Assembly (NCBI RefSeq): GCF_913775355.1
Contig: NZ_CAJYIU010000288.1
Span: 1-34,110, forward strand
Reading direction: 5' to 3'
From: an uncultured Aureimonas sp.
GTDB taxonomy: Bacteria; Pseudomonadota; Alphaproteobacteria; Rhizobiales; Rhizobiaceae
Length of the DNA stretch: 34,110 nucleotides
Part shown: in pieces, positions 13,472-22,806 of the stretch
Numbering within the stretch: position 1 is the first letter of the stretch
Layout: each line of letters begins with the position of its first letter
The notes under the pieces: generated by a model
Database searches by the model: none
What the model was told of the DNA's origin: nothing
What the model saw: only the letters and a program-made list of their open reading frames with translations
Position numbers and translations under genes: made by a program

Positions 13472-13544
13472 TGGGCCCGGCAGGACTCGAACCTGCAACC
13501 AAGCGGTTATGAGCCGCCGGCTCTAACCATTGAGCTACAGGCCC
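13472..13544 (-). tRNA. tRNA-Ile(CAU), probable prophage attachment site
   Basis: The complement folds as a full cloverleaf: acceptor GGGCCTG/CGGGCCC, D arm AGCTCAATGGTTAGAGC, anticodon loop CTCATAA with CAT, and T arm GCAGGTTCGAGTCCTGC. The sequence is of the minor isoleucine type read after lysidine modification rather than an initiator or elongator Met, though that call rests on overall likeness. The discriminator is A and CCA is not encoded. Its 3' end faces the prophage. Confidence 0.9.
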
Positions 13545-13685
13545 GACCCGGAGCCGCAGGCCTATCGCAAAGGCGGTGTCTTCTCAAGCCGGTCGCCGCG
13601 AAGACGGCGGGGGATTTCGCCGATCCACCCGGGCCGCTAGAGGTGGAAACCGGTCGGGCGGTCCGGCCGGGGATGAGGACACCTC

Positions 13686-15392
13686 ATGGCATCCGACCTG
13701 TCGCACTGCATTTCCGCCGGCCAGGGCCTGCGGCCCGCCGATCTCGTCATCCGCAACGCGCGGCTCCTCGACCTCGTGACCGGTTCGGTGGACGAGACCG
13801 ACATCGCCATCGTCGGCGACCGGATCGTCGGCACCCACGACCGGTTCGAGGGCGACCGGATCGTCGATGCGGCGGGTCGCTTCGTCGTGCCCGGCTTCAT
13901 CGACACCCACCTTCACATCGAATCCTCGCTCGTCTCGCCGCTGGAGTTCGACCGGTTCGTGCTGCCGCGCGGCGTCACGACGGTGTTCTGCGATCCGCAC
14001 GAGATCGCCAATGTCCTCGGGGCTGAGGGGATCGCCTATTTCGTCGCCTGTGCCGAGGCGAGCGTCATGGACATCCGCATCAACCTGTCCTCCTGCGTGC
14101 CTGCGACGCCGTTCGAGACCGCGGCGGCGCGCCTCGAGATCGATGATCTTCTGCCCTTCCTCGACCATCCGAAGGTCCACGGGCTGGCCGAGATGATGAA
14201 CTATCCCGGCGTTCTCACGCAGGATCCCGGGATCCTCGCCAAGCTCGAAGCCTTCCAGGGGCGCCACATCGACGGCCATGCGCCGCTCCTCCGGGGCGCC
14301 GCGCTGAACGGCTATCTTGCGGCCGGCATCCGCACCGACCACGAGGCGACCGGCGCCGACGAGGCGATGGAAAAACTGCGGAAGGGGATGGCCATCCTGA
14401 TCCGCGAAGGATCGGCCTCGAAGGATCTTGAGGCGCTGGCCGGTATCCTCACCGCCGACACCTCCGCCTTCGTGGCGCTCTGCACCGACGACCGAAGCCC
14501 GCTCGACATCGTCGAGGAGGGCCATCTCGACGCGATGATCCGCCGGCTGATCGCAAAGGGATGCCCGGTCCACCACGTCTATCGCGCCGCCTCGCTGTCG
14601 GCGGCGCGAATCTTCGGCCTGCGTGATCGCGGCATGGTCGCGCCCGGCTGGCGGGCCGATCTCGTGCTCCTCGACGATCTCGAGGACTGCCGCGTCTCGG
14701 ACGTCGTGGCTGGCGGGCGGCTTGTGGAACCGGCCCTGTTCGAGGCTCGCCCCGCGGTCGAGCCAGTCGGCCTCGGCTCCATGAAGGCGCAACCCGTCCC
14801 GCCGGAGCGCTTCCGCCAGCCGGGTGCGGGGCTCGAGGCCGAGGTGCCGGTGATCGGCGTGAAGGCCGGCCTTCTCCTCACCGCGCGGCAGGCGGCGGTC
14901 CTTCGCGTGGCCGATGGGGAATTGCAGCCCGATACGGTCGAGGACGTCCTCAAGCTCGCCGTGGTCGAGCGCCATGGCCGCAACGGCAATGTCGGCCTCG
15001 GCTTCGTCAACGGGTTCGGCCTGAAGCGCGGCGCCATCGCCTCCTCGGTCGCCCATGACAGCCACAACATCACGGTGGTCGGCACCGACGCGCGCGACAT
15101 GGCCGCCGCCGTCGAAGGCGTCATCGCGCGCGGCGGCGGCTTCGCGGTGGCCGACGAGGGCCGCGTCGTGGCGGCGCTTGCGCTGCCGATGGCGGGTCTG
15201 ATGAGCCTCGAGCCGGTCGATACCGTCGTCCACGAACTCGAAGCGCTCGTCCGAGCCGCACGCGAACTCGGCTGCACGCTGCCTGAGCCCTTCCTGCAAC
15301 TGGCCTTCCTGGCGCTCCCGGTGATCCCGCACCTCAAGCTCACCGACCGCGGCCTTTTCGACGTCGACCGATTCGCGTTCGTGGAGGCGTGA
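13686..15392 (+). CDS. ade: Adenine deaminase
   Basis: The 568-residue amidohydrolase converts adenine to hypoxanthine and ammonia in purine salvage in the cytoplasm. It has the N-terminal beta domain ([20 protein letters not shown]) and the metal-binding [48 protein letters not shown] and TDDRSP follow, all diagnostic of the Ade family. The C-terminal domain ends [11 protein letters not shown]..., [20 protein letters not shown], as in known enzymes. The length matches the usual 560-600 residues. ATG 13686 has GAGGA upstream. It lies directly beyond the tRNA-Ile gene in what appears to be normal chromosome and is transcribed alone. Confidence 0.95.
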   Translation: MASDLSHCISAGQGLRPADLVIRNARLLDLVTGSVDETDIAIVGDRIVGTHDRFEGDRIVDAAGRFVVPGFIDTHLHIESSLVSPLEFDRFVLPRGVTTVFCDPHEIANVLGAEGIAYFVACAEASVMDIRINLSSCVPATPFETAAARLEIDDLLPFLDHPKVHGLAEMMNYPGVLTQDPGILAKLEAFQGRHIDGHAPLLRGAALNGYLAAGIRTDHEATGADEAMEKLRKGMAILIREGSASKDLEALAGILTADTSAFVALCTDDRSPLDIVEEGHLDAMIRRLIAKGCPVHHVYRAASLSAARIFGLRDRGMVAPGWRADLVLLDDLEDCRVSDVVAGGRLVEPALFEARPAVEPVGLGSMKAQPVPPERFRQPGAGLEAEVPVIGVKAGLLLTARQAAVLRVADGELQPDTVEDVLKLAVVERHGRNGNVGLGFVNGFGLKRGAIASSVAHDSHNITVVGTDARDMAAAVEGVIARGGGFAVADEGRVVAALALPMAGLMSLEPVDTVVHELEALVRAARELGCTLPEPFLQLAFLALPVIPHLKLTDRGLFDVDRFAFVEA

Positions 15393-15774
15393 AGGGCAGG
15401 GGCCATCCCGCATCCGGGACGGATGGGCGCGCGACGTAGGGGTCGGACGAATAGGTTCTGCGGACGGCTCGAACGGAGGGGAGGTCGTGGCGCGGATGAT
15501 GCGGCGGTGAGCCTGCCGTCCCACAGCCGCGATGGCGGCTCGCGGCTGGCGCCGGACGTTTCAGGCGTCGGGTGACTCAAACAGCAGGCGAGCGAGCTTA
15601 TCGGACATGGCCGGGCCCCGAGCGCTGACGCCGGACGTGTGGAAACCGCGGCCCGCCAGAGACGCGACGCAACTCTCCTACGTGATCGGAAACCGAACGA
15701 TGCAGCAATCTAGAGTATGGGTGGGGAGCGTCATCAAGGGCTTGTCGGGAAAGCCGCAGACGTTCCGAATTGGC
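15393..15774. other. Gene-free stretch after ade
   Basis: I see no credible gene. A weak hairpin (CCATCC 15403-15408 with GGATGG 15421-15426, enclosing CCCGCATCCGGG) may end ade transcription, but there is no T run. Short frames here have no ribosome sites or recognisable sequence. Confidence 0.5.
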
Positions 15775-15851
15775 TGGTCGGAGTGGCAGGATTTGAACCT
15801 GCGACCCCCTCGTCCCGAACGAGGTGCGCTACCAGACTGCGCTACACTCCG
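15775..15851 (-). tRNA. tRNA-Pro(CGG)
   Basis: The complement starts CGGAGTGTAGCGCAGTCTGG, has anticodon loop TTCGGGA (CGG) and T arm GCAGGTTCAAATCCTGC, and ends CACTCCG-A with CCA encoded (15775-15777). The acceptor stem pairs perfectly. Confidence 0.95.
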
Positions 15852-15990
15852 TGGCCGAGCGGGTCTATAGCGGGACGTGAGGACGCGCGCAACTGGATTC
15901 GCGTCGTTTTCGACCGCCTTTCGAACCACAGCCTCTTCCTTGCACGCCCGCGCGCGACGGACTATAGAGGCGCTCGCCGTCGGCGGGTTT

Positions 15991-16065
15991 TGGGGCGTAG
16001 CCAAGCGGTAAGGCAGCGGTTTTTGGTACCGCCATCCCCTGGTTCGAATCCAGGCGCCCCAGCCA
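15991..16065 (+). tRNA. tRNA-Gln(TTG)
   Basis: The sequence starts TGGGGCGTAGCCAAGCGGTA, has anticodon loop TTTTGGT (TTG) on a GCGGT/ACCGC stem and T arm CTGGTTCGAATCCAG, and ends CGCCCCA-G with encoded CCA. The U1-A72 acceptor pair is typical of glutamine tRNAs. Confidence 0.95.
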
Positions 16066-16295
16066 TCCTTTCCTCTTCTCCGAACAGAACGTCCGCGGTT
16101 CGCGTCGTTCGACCGTCCGCAGCGGAAGCGATCGCGGCTCGAGTCGCCGACACCCGCCCAAACCGTCTTCGTTGCGGGACGCGGTCGCAGGCCATTGCGC
16201 GCCCAACGGCTCGACACTAGACCGTTTGCCGGACGCGCCGGGAGGCGTGCGGGTGGAAACGTGCCGACGTGTCGGCCAGTCGAGAGAATCAGATC

Positions 16296-17291
16296 ATGCG
16301 TGTTGCCTTGCTCGGTGCCGGTCGCATCGCAGAAGTCCATGCCCGCGGCATCAAGGGCGCGGGTGCCGAACTCGCCGGCGTCTACGATCTGCGCCGCGAG
16401 TCGGCCGAGGTCGTCGCCGGCCGGTTCGGCGGGCGCGTCTACGGCGACGTCGCCGAGGCGCTGGCCGATCCGAGCGTCGAGGCGGTGGCGATCGCCACGC
16501 CGACCGACACTCATGTCGACTACCTCGTCCAGGCCGTCTCCGCCGGCAAGGAGGTATTCTGCGAGAAGCCGATCGACCTGTCCGTCGCCCGCGCGCTCGA
16601 ATGCCTCGACAAGATCGGGCCGGCTGCGGATCGCGTTCAGATCGGTTTCAACCGCCGCTTCGACAAGACGTTCGCCCGGCTGCGCGAGCGCCTCGCCGAA
16701 GGCGCGATCGGCAAGATCGAGAACCTCACCATCATCAGCCGCGATCCGGCGCCGGCCCCGATCGGCTACCTCGCCACGTCCGGCGGCATCCTGAAGGACA
16801 TGGCGATCCACGACTTCGACATGGCCCGCTTCATCCTGGGCGAGGAGCCGGTCGAGGTGTTCGCGACGGGCTCGGTGCTGGTCGACCCGGCGATCGGCGA
16901 GGTCGGCGACCACGACAGCGTCAGCGTCGTCATGCGCACGGCGTCCGGCGTCCAGTGCCAGATTCTCAACTCGCGCCGCTGCGCCTACGGCTACGACCAG
17001 CGGATCGAGGCGTTCGGCGAAAAGGGCTCGCTGCGGGCCGAGAACCCGCTGCGGGACGAGCTGCGCGTCAATCTCGCCGATACCACCGACGCCCGTTCGG
17101 AGCTCTCGACCTTCTTCCTCGACCGCTATGCCGACGCCTACGCGGCGCAGTGGAACAGCTTTTTCGCCAACCTCAAGGCGGGCAACCCGCCGGCCGTCAC
17201 CTTCCGCGATGGCTTGCGCGCGCTGGAGCTGGCCGAGGCCGGCAACCGCTCGATCGCCGAGCGGCGCGTGATCGAGCTTTCCGCTCGCTGA
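16296..17291 (+). CDS. iolG: Inositol 2-dehydrogenase (Gfo/Idh/MocA family)
   Basis: The 331-residue protein oxidises a cyclic polyol, most likely myo-inositol to 2-keto-myo-inositol, with NAD. The Rossmann fold starts at once (MRVALLGAGRIAEVHARGIK). AIATPTDTHVDY follows, then the CEKPIDL motif with the catalytic lysine near residue 94, and the substrate motif GGILKDMAIHDFDMARF containing the catalytic Asp and His of IolG. ATG 16296 is chosen because the conserved GAGRI loop begins seven residues later; the GTG 27 bases upstream only adds unrelated residues. No other iol genes are near, and family members with other substrates are common, so the exact substrate is uncertain. A GC-rich hairpin (17298-17316) follows the stop. 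Confidence 0.8.
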   Translation: MRVALLGAGRIAEVHARGIKGAGAELAGVYDLRRESAEVVAGRFGGRVYGDVAEALADPSVEAVAIATPTDTHVDYLVQAVSAGKEVFCEKPIDLSVARALECLDKIGPAADRVQIGFNRRFDKTFARLRERLAEGAIGKIENLTIISRDPAPAPIGYLATSGGILKDMAIHDFDMARFILGEEPVEVFATGSVLVDPAIGEVGDHDSVSVVMRTASGVQCQILNSRRCAYGYDQRIEAFGEKGSLRAENPLRDELRVNLADTTDARSELSTFFLDRYADAYAAQWNSFFANLKAGNPPAVTFRDGLRALELAEAGNRSIAERRVIELSAR

Positions 17292-17470
17292 GGTCGGCGC
17301 CCGCCGGCTGCGGGCGGCACCGGCATGGCAGATCCCGCCGCGCGCCGCGCCGCCCGGCGGGGTTTCTTGCAGTGCAAGACGATCGTGCGACTGATGCAAT
17401 TCAGCCGCAGCGAATCACTGGTGGACTGTTGCGGGACGGGCAATAGTCCGGCCGACAGGGGAGGGACAGG

Positions 17471-19039
17471 ATGAAGTTCGGAGTTCCGAAGGAGCGCTTT
17501 GCTGGGGAGCGGCGCGTCGCGCTGACGCCCGAAAGCGTCGGTCGGCTGCAGAAGCTCGGCTATGAATGCCTGGTCGAGACCGGCGCGGGCGACGCGGCGC
17601 GCTTTTCCGACGCGGCCTTCGAGGCGGCCGGCGCGCGCGTCGTGCCCAATGCTGCGGCGCTCTGGGCGCAAGCCGACATCGTCGCCAAGGTTCGGCCGCC
17701 GGAGGCGGACGAGGTCGCCTTGGTGCGATCGGGCCAGATTCTCATCTCGTTCCTCTACCCCGCGCAGAACGCAAGCCTTCTGGAGGACCTGCGCGCCAAG
17801 GGCGCGACGGTTCTCGCCATGGACATGGTGCCGCGCATCAGCCGCGCCCAGAAGATGGACGCCCTGTCCTCGATGGCCAACATCGCGGGCTACCGCGCGG
17901 TGATCGAGGCCGGCAACCAGTTCGGCCGCTTCTTCACCGGCCAGATCACGGCCGCCGGCAAGGTGCCGCCGGCCAAGGTGCTGGTGCTCGGCGCCGGCGT
18001 CGCGGGTCTTGCGGCGATCGGCACGGCGCAGTCGCTCGGCGCGCAGGTGCGCGCCATCGACGTGCGGCCCGAGGTCGCCGAGCAGATTCAGTCGATGGGC
18101 GCCGAGTTCCTTTTTCTCGACTTCGCCGACGCGGCCGACGGTGCGGCGACGGGCGGCTATGCCGCGCCGTCGAGCCCCGAGTTCCGCGCCAAGCAGCTCG
18201 AGCTCTTCCGCGCGCAGGCTCCGGAGGTCGACATCGTCATCACGACGGCGCTGATCCCGGGCCGAGAAGCGCCCAAGCTCTGGCTGGAGGACATGGTCGC
18301 GCTGATGAAGCCCGGCTCTGTCGTCGTCGATCTCGCGGCCGAGCGCGGCGGCAACTGCGACCTGACGGTGCCCGACGAGGTGGTCGAGACGCCGAACGGC
18401 GTGCGCATCGTCGGCTACACCGACTATCCCAGCCGCATGGCGACCCAGGCCTCGACGCTCTACGCCACCAACATCCGCCACATGATGGACGACCTGACGC
18501 CGAAGAAGGACGGCGTGCCGGTTGTCGACATGGAGGACGACGTCATCCGTGGCGCGACGGTGACGCACGAGGGCGCGATCACCTATCCGCCGCCGCCGCC
18601 CAAGATCGCGGCGATCGCCAAGCAGGCGCCGAAGAAGGTCGTCGAGGAGACCGCGGCGGAGAAGGCCGCGCGCGAGGCGTTGACGGCCAAGAAGTCCGGC
18701 CAGCGTCAGGTCATGCTGCTCGCCGGCGGCGCGATCCTCCTGATGCTGATCGGGCTGACGGCGCCGCCGAGCTTCCTGCAGCACTTCGTGGTCTTCGCGC
18801 TGTCCTGCTTCGTCGGCTACCACGTCATCTGGAACGTCTCGCATTCGCTGCACACGCCGCTGATGGCCGTCACCAACGCGGTGTCGTCGATCATCATCCT
18901 CGGTGCGCTCCTGCAGGTCGGCACGTCCGGCTGGTTCGTCTCGTTCCTCGCCGGGCTCGCCATCCTGATGGCGTCGGTCAACATCTTCGGCGGGTTCATG
19001 GTGACACGCCGGATGCTCAAGATGTTCCAGAAGAGCTGA
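17471..19039 (+). CDS. pntA: NAD(P) transhydrogenase subunit alpha
   Basis: The 522-residue subunit of the proton-translocating transhydrogenase (NADH + NADP+ to NAD+ + NADPH) binds NAD(H). The N-terminal domain I is present ([47 protein letters not shown]). The Rossmann loop is [20 protein letters not shown], followed by [15 protein letters not shown] and [21 protein letters not shown] charged alanine/lysine linker (~residues 380-415) leads to several membrane helices (from [17 protein letters not shown] onward). Many alphaproteobacteria split this into PntAA and PntAB; here both parts are fused, as in E. coli. GGGGAGGGACAGG precedes the ATG. pntB follows after 13 bases. Confidence 0.95.
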   Translation: MKFGVPKERFAGERRVALTPESVGRLQKLGYECLVETGAGDAARFSDAAFEAAGARVVPNAAALWAQADIVAKVRPPEADEVALVRSGQILISFLYPAQNASLLEDLRAKGATVLAMDMVPRISRAQKMDALSSMANIAGYRAVIEAGNQFGRFFTGQITAAGKVPPAKVLVLGAGVAGLAAIGTAQSLGAQVRAIDVRPEVAEQIQSMGAEFLFLDFADAADGAATGGYAAPSSPEFRAKQLELFRAQAPEVDIVITTALIPGREAPKLWLEDMVALMKPGSVVVDLAAERGGNCDLTVPDEVVETPNGVRIVGYTDYPSRMATQASTLYATNIRHMMDDLTPKKDGVPVVDMEDDVIRGATVTHEGAITYPPPPPKIAAIAKQAPKKVVEETAAEKAAREALTAKKSGQRQVMLLAGGAILLMLIGLTAPPSFLQHFVVFALSCFVGYHVIWNVSHSLHTPLMAVTNAVSSIIILGALLQVGTSGWFVSFLAGLAILMASVNIFGGFMVTRRMLKMFQKS

Positions 19040-19052
19040 GGAGGTCGATCCC

Positions 19053-20489
19053 ATGAGCCCAGGTCTCGTCGGCGCGTCCTATATCGTCGCCTCCATCCTC
19101 TTCATCCTCTCGCTCGGCGGCCTGTCGAACCAGGAAAGCGCCAAGCGCGCGGTCTGGTACGGCATCGTCGGCATGGCGCTCGCCGTCTTCGCCACGATCA
19201 CCGGACCGGCCGTCGGCGCGCTCTGGCTCGTCGTGCCGCTGATCGTCGTCGGCGGGATCACCGGCGGCTGGCTCGCCGGTCGCGTTCAGATGACGCAGAT
19301 GCCCGAACTCGTCGCGGCGCTGCATTCCTTCGTCGGCCTTGCCGCAGTCTTCATCGGCTTCAATGCCGATCTCGAGGCGGCGCACGTCGCCCACGCCATC
19401 GCCACCGGGACGGACCACCTCCTGACCGGCTTTGCCGCGACGCTCGCCACCAAGACGCCGGTCGAACTCGCGATCATGCGGGTCGAGGTCTTCCTCGGCG
19501 TCTTCATCGGCGCCGTCACCTTCACCGGTTCGGTGGTCGCCTACGGCAAGCTGTCGGGCCGCCTGGACTCCAAGGCCCTCGTCCTGCCGAACCGCCACGC
19601 GATCAATCTCGCCGGCGTCGTCGTCGCTCTCATCCTCGGCATCGTCTACTTCAACGGCGCAGGGCTCTGGACGCTGATCCTCGTCGCGATCCTCGCAGGC
19701 GCGCTCGGCTGGCACCTCATCATGGCGATCGGCGGCGCGGACATGCCCGTCGTCGTCTCGATGCTGAACTCCTATTCGGGCTGGGCGGCGGCCGCGATCG
19801 GCTTCACGCTCGGCAACGACCTCCTCATCGTCACCGGTGCGCTGGTCGGCTCGTCGGGCGCGATCCTGTCCTACATCATGTGCCGTGCGATGAACCGGAA
19901 CTTCGTCTCCGTCATCCTCGGCGGCTGGGGTGGCACGAGCGGTCCGGCGCAGGAGATCACCGGCGAGCAGGTCGCGATCGACACGGACGGCGTCGCGCAG
20001 GCGCTGGACGAGGCGGACTCGGTCGTCATCGTGCCGGGCTACGGCCTTGCGGTCGCACAGGCCCAAGGGTCGATCTCGGAACTGACCCGCCGCCTTCGCG
20101 CCAAGGGCAAGACGGTACGCTTTGCGATCCACCCGGTCGCCGGCCGCCTGCCGGGGCACATGAACGTGCTCCTCGCCGAGGCCAAGGTGCCCTACGACAT
20201 CGTTCTGGAGATGGACGAGATCAACGAGGACTTCCCCTCGACGGATGTCGCGATCGTCATCGGCGCCAACGACATCGTCAATCCGGCGGCCGAGGAAGAC
20301 CCGAACTCGCCGATCGCCGGCATGCCGGTGATCGAGGTCTGGAAGGCGCGGCGCGTCATCGTGTCGAAGCGCGGGCAAGGCACCGGTTACTCCGGCATCG
20401 AGAACCCGCTCTTTTACAAGGAGAACACCCGCATGTTCTACGGCGACGCCAAGAAGTCGCTCGACGAACTGCTCAAGCAGATCGGCTGA
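19053..20489 (+). CDS. pntB: NAD(P) transhydrogenase subunit beta
   Basis: The 478-residue partner of PntA carries about nine membrane helices (residues ~1-280) that form the proton channel, and the NADP(H)-binding domain III. Key motifs are [93 protein letters not shown] and [20 protein letters not shown]. All are family signatures, including the NADP-loop. A ribosome site (GAGGAGG just after the pntA stop) and 13-base spacing show an operon. The terminator at 20527 closes it. Confidence 0.97.
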   Translation: MSPGLVGASYIVASILFILSLGGLSNQESAKRAVWYGIVGMALAVFATITGPAVGALWLVVPLIVVGGITGGWLAGRVQMTQMPELVAALHSFVGLAAVFIGFNADLEAAHVAHAIATGTDHLLTGFAATLATKTPVELAIMRVEVFLGVFIGAVTFTGSVVAYGKLSGRLDSKALVLPNRHAINLAGVVVALILGIVYFNGAGLWTLILVAILAGALGWHLIMAIGGADMPVVVSMLNSYSGWAAAAIGFTLGNDLLIVTGALVGSSGAILSYIMCRAMNRNFVSVILGGWGGTSGPAQEITGEQVAIDTDGVAQALDEADSVVIVPGYGLAVAQAQGSISELTRRLRAKGKTVRFAIHPVAGRLPGHMNVLLAEAKVPYDIVLEMDEINEDFPSTDVAIVIGANDIVNPAAEEDPNSPIAGMPVIEVWKARRVIVSKRGQGTGYSGIENPLFYKENTRMFYGDAKKSLDELLKQIG

Positions 20490-20526
20490 TTGCAGGCGTC
20501 GGTCAGTCCGACGTCGCGTTCAGGAA

Positions 20527-20557
20527 GGGCGGGCACCGAAGGGTCGCCCGCCCGTTT
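20527..20557 (+). terminator. Terminator of pntAB
   Basis: GGGCGGGC (20527-20534) pairs perfectly with GCCCGCCC (20546-20553), with an 11-base loop and a short GTTT tract. It lies 38 bases after the pntB stop. Confidence 0.7.
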
Positions 20558-20676
20558 CATGTCGTATAGCCGTCGACGCGCGCTCCTCCTAAACCGGAGG
20601 TTCTGTTCCTGCGACTTTTTTTACGCTTGGCGTCTATCCTTGCCATCGGTCTGTGCCACGCCACGCGCGGAATACG

Positions 20677-22806
20677 ATGGAAAACCAGAACGACGCATCT
20701 TCCGCATGGCTCGGCCGGCTCCGGACGCTGCACAGCAGCCAGTTCACGCAATGCACCGATTTCGCGCGGCGTGTCCTCTGCGCCTCGGCGGCAGAGATCC
20801 ACATTCTTGACGGCGGCCGTCTGACGCTCGTCAACCGATCCGGCACCCCCGCCACACCCGATGGCTCCATCCTCGTCGAGCCGTGTGAGCTGCGGGAGGC
20901 GACTGACCTCCTGTTTCGCGACGTCAGGGCGTCGAGGGGACGCGGCCGCTTCCGGCAGCAGGTGGCGATCGCTGCGATCCGCCTCGCCGACGGGACGCTG
21001 GCGGGCTCGTTGTCGGCGTTCGTTCCGGCCGGGGCCGCTGACTTCGGCACCGTCGAGGGACGGGTGATGCGCGAGCTTGCGGCCTTTCTCGCCGAGCAGA
21101 TCGAAAGCGCGCGCGAGACGCCCGGCGGACCGGGAGCTTCCAACTTCGACGGCATCGCCTCGACCTCGCCGGACGGCATCGTCGCCGCCGATGCGGGCAA
21201 CACCATCGTCGCGTGGAACGCCGGGGCCGAGCGGCTCTTCGGCTATACCGCCGAGGAGGCGATCGGCCGCCCGCTCGACATCATCGTGCCGCTCGGCGAC
21301 CGCACCGCGCACCGCGCGGGCGTCAAGCGCGTCGCCGAAGACGGGCCGGCGAAGCTCATCGGCCGCTCGATCAACCTTCACGGCCTGCGCAAGGACGGGA
21401 CGCAAATCCCGATCGAACTCTCGCTGTCGCAGTGGATGGAGGGAGGCGAGCGTCGCTTCGGCGCGATCATCCGCGACGACAGCGCCCGACAGCGCCTGGA
21501 GGAAAGTCTCCGCGGCGCGACGATGCTCGATCACCTGACGGGCCTCGCCAACCGCGCCAGCCTCGACCGGCGCCTTGCGGCCCTTTCCGAAGCGGGCCGC
21601 CGGGTGACTCTGCTCCTGATCGATCTCGACGGCTTCAAGGAGGTCAACGACACGCTCGGGCATCTCGCAGGCGACCACGTCCTCGCCGAAGTCGCCGCGC
21701 GCCTGCGATCCCATGTCGTCGGCGGACAGTTCGTCGCGCGCATGGGCGGCGACGAGTTCGTGGTCCTGATGGAGGACGACGCGAACCCCTTGGCGGGCGC
21801 CTGGCTCGGTGAGTCGCTGATCGACGCGATCGAGCAGGCGATCACGATCGAGGACGCGATGGTCAGCATCAGCGCCAGCATCGGCGTCGCCTGTTCCAGC
21901 GGCGACGCGGCGGCGGACAGCCTCGTCGGCGACGCCGATCTCGCGCTCTACAAGGCGAAGCGCGGCGGGCGCGGGCGCACCGAACTCTACACACCCGATC
22001 TTCGGCTGAAGCTCGTCGAGAAAGGTCTTGCACGCACCGAACTCGCCGCCGCCTGGGCCGGAGACCAGTTCGAACTCTACTACCAGCCGCAGATCTCGCT
22101 GCGGAGCGGCCGTCTCTGCGGCGCGGAGGCGCTCCTGCGCTGGATCCATCCGCGGCGCGGCGTTCTTGCGCCGGGCGCCTTCCTGCCGCTTCTGGAAGCC
22201 GACGCGCTGGCCATGTCGGTCGGCGGCTGGATCATCGACGAAGCCTGCCGTCAGGCGGCCGAGTGGCGCGCCGGGCCGTTCCCCGATTTCCGGATCGCGA
22301 TCAATCTCTTCGCCTTGCAGTTCAAGTCGGGCGACATCGTCGGCGAGGTCACGCGGGCGCTGGAGCGCCATGCCCTTCCGCCGGAGGCTCTGGAACTCGA
22401 GATCACCGAGAACACGATCCTCAAAACCGACGAGCGGATCCTGAAGCAGCTGAACCGGCTGCGCGAGATCGGCGTCGGCCTCGCCTTCGACGACTTCGGC
22501 ACCGGCTTCGCCTCGCTCAGCATGCTGCGGCACTACCCGGTGACGAAGATCAAGATCGACCGGTCCTTCGTCAGCGGCGCCGACGTCTGCGAGCGCGATC
22601 GCGCGATCACGCAGGCGCTCGTGCAGATGGCGCACGGCCTCGAGATCGAGGTGATCGCGGAAGGGATCGAGACCGTCGAGCATCACGCGCTGATGCTCGG
22701 GCAGGGCTGCGACATGGGCCAGGGGTATCTCTACAGCCGCCCCGTCAACGCGCGAACGTTCCGCGCTCTCAGCGCAGCGATGCCGACACTTCGGGCGGCG
22801 GGCTGA
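20677..22806 (+). CDS. PAS-GGDEF-EAL cyclic-di-GMP protein
   Basis: The 709-residue cytoplasmic protein has a GAF-like N-terminal domain (~residues 15-150), a PAS domain (~155-275; SPDGIVAADAGNTIVAWNAG), a GGDEF domain (RMGGDEF, GGDEF at 357-361) and an EAL domain (EALLRW from 484; NLFALQF; ELEITEN; DDFGTGF; KIKIDRSFV; AEGIET; GQGYLYSRP). Both catalytic motifs are complete, so it may both make and break cyclic di-GMP, switched by the sensor domains. The RxxD inhibitory site normally five residues before GGDEF is absent. There are no membrane segments. ATG 20677 is preferred to the GTG at 20653. Its last 38 bases overlap the convergent MocR gene. Confidence 0.9.
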   Translation: MENQNDASSAWLGRLRTLHSSQFTQCTDFARRVLCASAAEIHILDGGRLTLVNRSGTPATPDGSILVEPCELREATDLLFRDVRASRGRGRFRQQVAIAAIRLADGTLAGSLSAFVPAGAADFGTVEGRVMRELAAFLAEQIESARETPGGPGASNFDGIASTSPDGIVAADAGNTIVAWNAGAERLFGYTAEEAIGRPLDIIVPLGDRTAHRAGVKRVAEDGPAKLIGRSINLHGLRKDGTQIPIELSLSQWMEGGERRFGAIIRDDSARQRLEESLRGATMLDHLTGLANRASLDRRLAALSEAGRRVTLLLIDLDGFKEVNDTLGHLAGDHVLAEVAARLRSHVVGGQFVARMGGDEFVVLMEDDANPLAGAWLGESLIDAIEQAITIEDAMVSISASIGVACSSGDAAADSLVGDADLALYKAKRGGRGRTELYTPDLRLKLVEKGLARTELAAAWAGDQFELYYQPQISLRSGRLCGAEALLRWIHPRRGVLAPGAFLPLLEADALAMSVGGWIIDEACRQAAEWRAGPFPDFRIAINLFALQFKSGDIVGEVTRALERHALPPEALELEITENTILKTDERILKQLNRLREIGVGLAFDDFGTGFASLSMLRHYPVTKIKIDRSFVSGADVCERDRAITQALVQMAHGLEIEVIAEGIETVEHHALMLGQGCDMGQGYLYSRPVNARTFRALSAAMPTLRAAG

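Noticed and set aside
13584-15524. 646-residue minus-strand frame opposite ade
   Set aside because: It mirrors ade codon structure, is rich in Arg, Asp and His, and has no family likeness. This is a GC-rich shadow.
15613-15660. Short minus-strand peptide frame MSDKLARLLFESPDA
   Set aside because: Fifteen codons without a ribosome site or family support; cannot be told from chance.
17138-19054. 638-residue minus-strand frame opposite pntA
   Set aside because: Shadow of pntA with low-complexity HRRR-type composition.
20557-22686. 709-residue minus-strand frame opposite the GGDEF-EAL gene
   Set aside because: Shadow frame; the plus strand carries clear PAS, GGDEF and EAL motifs.
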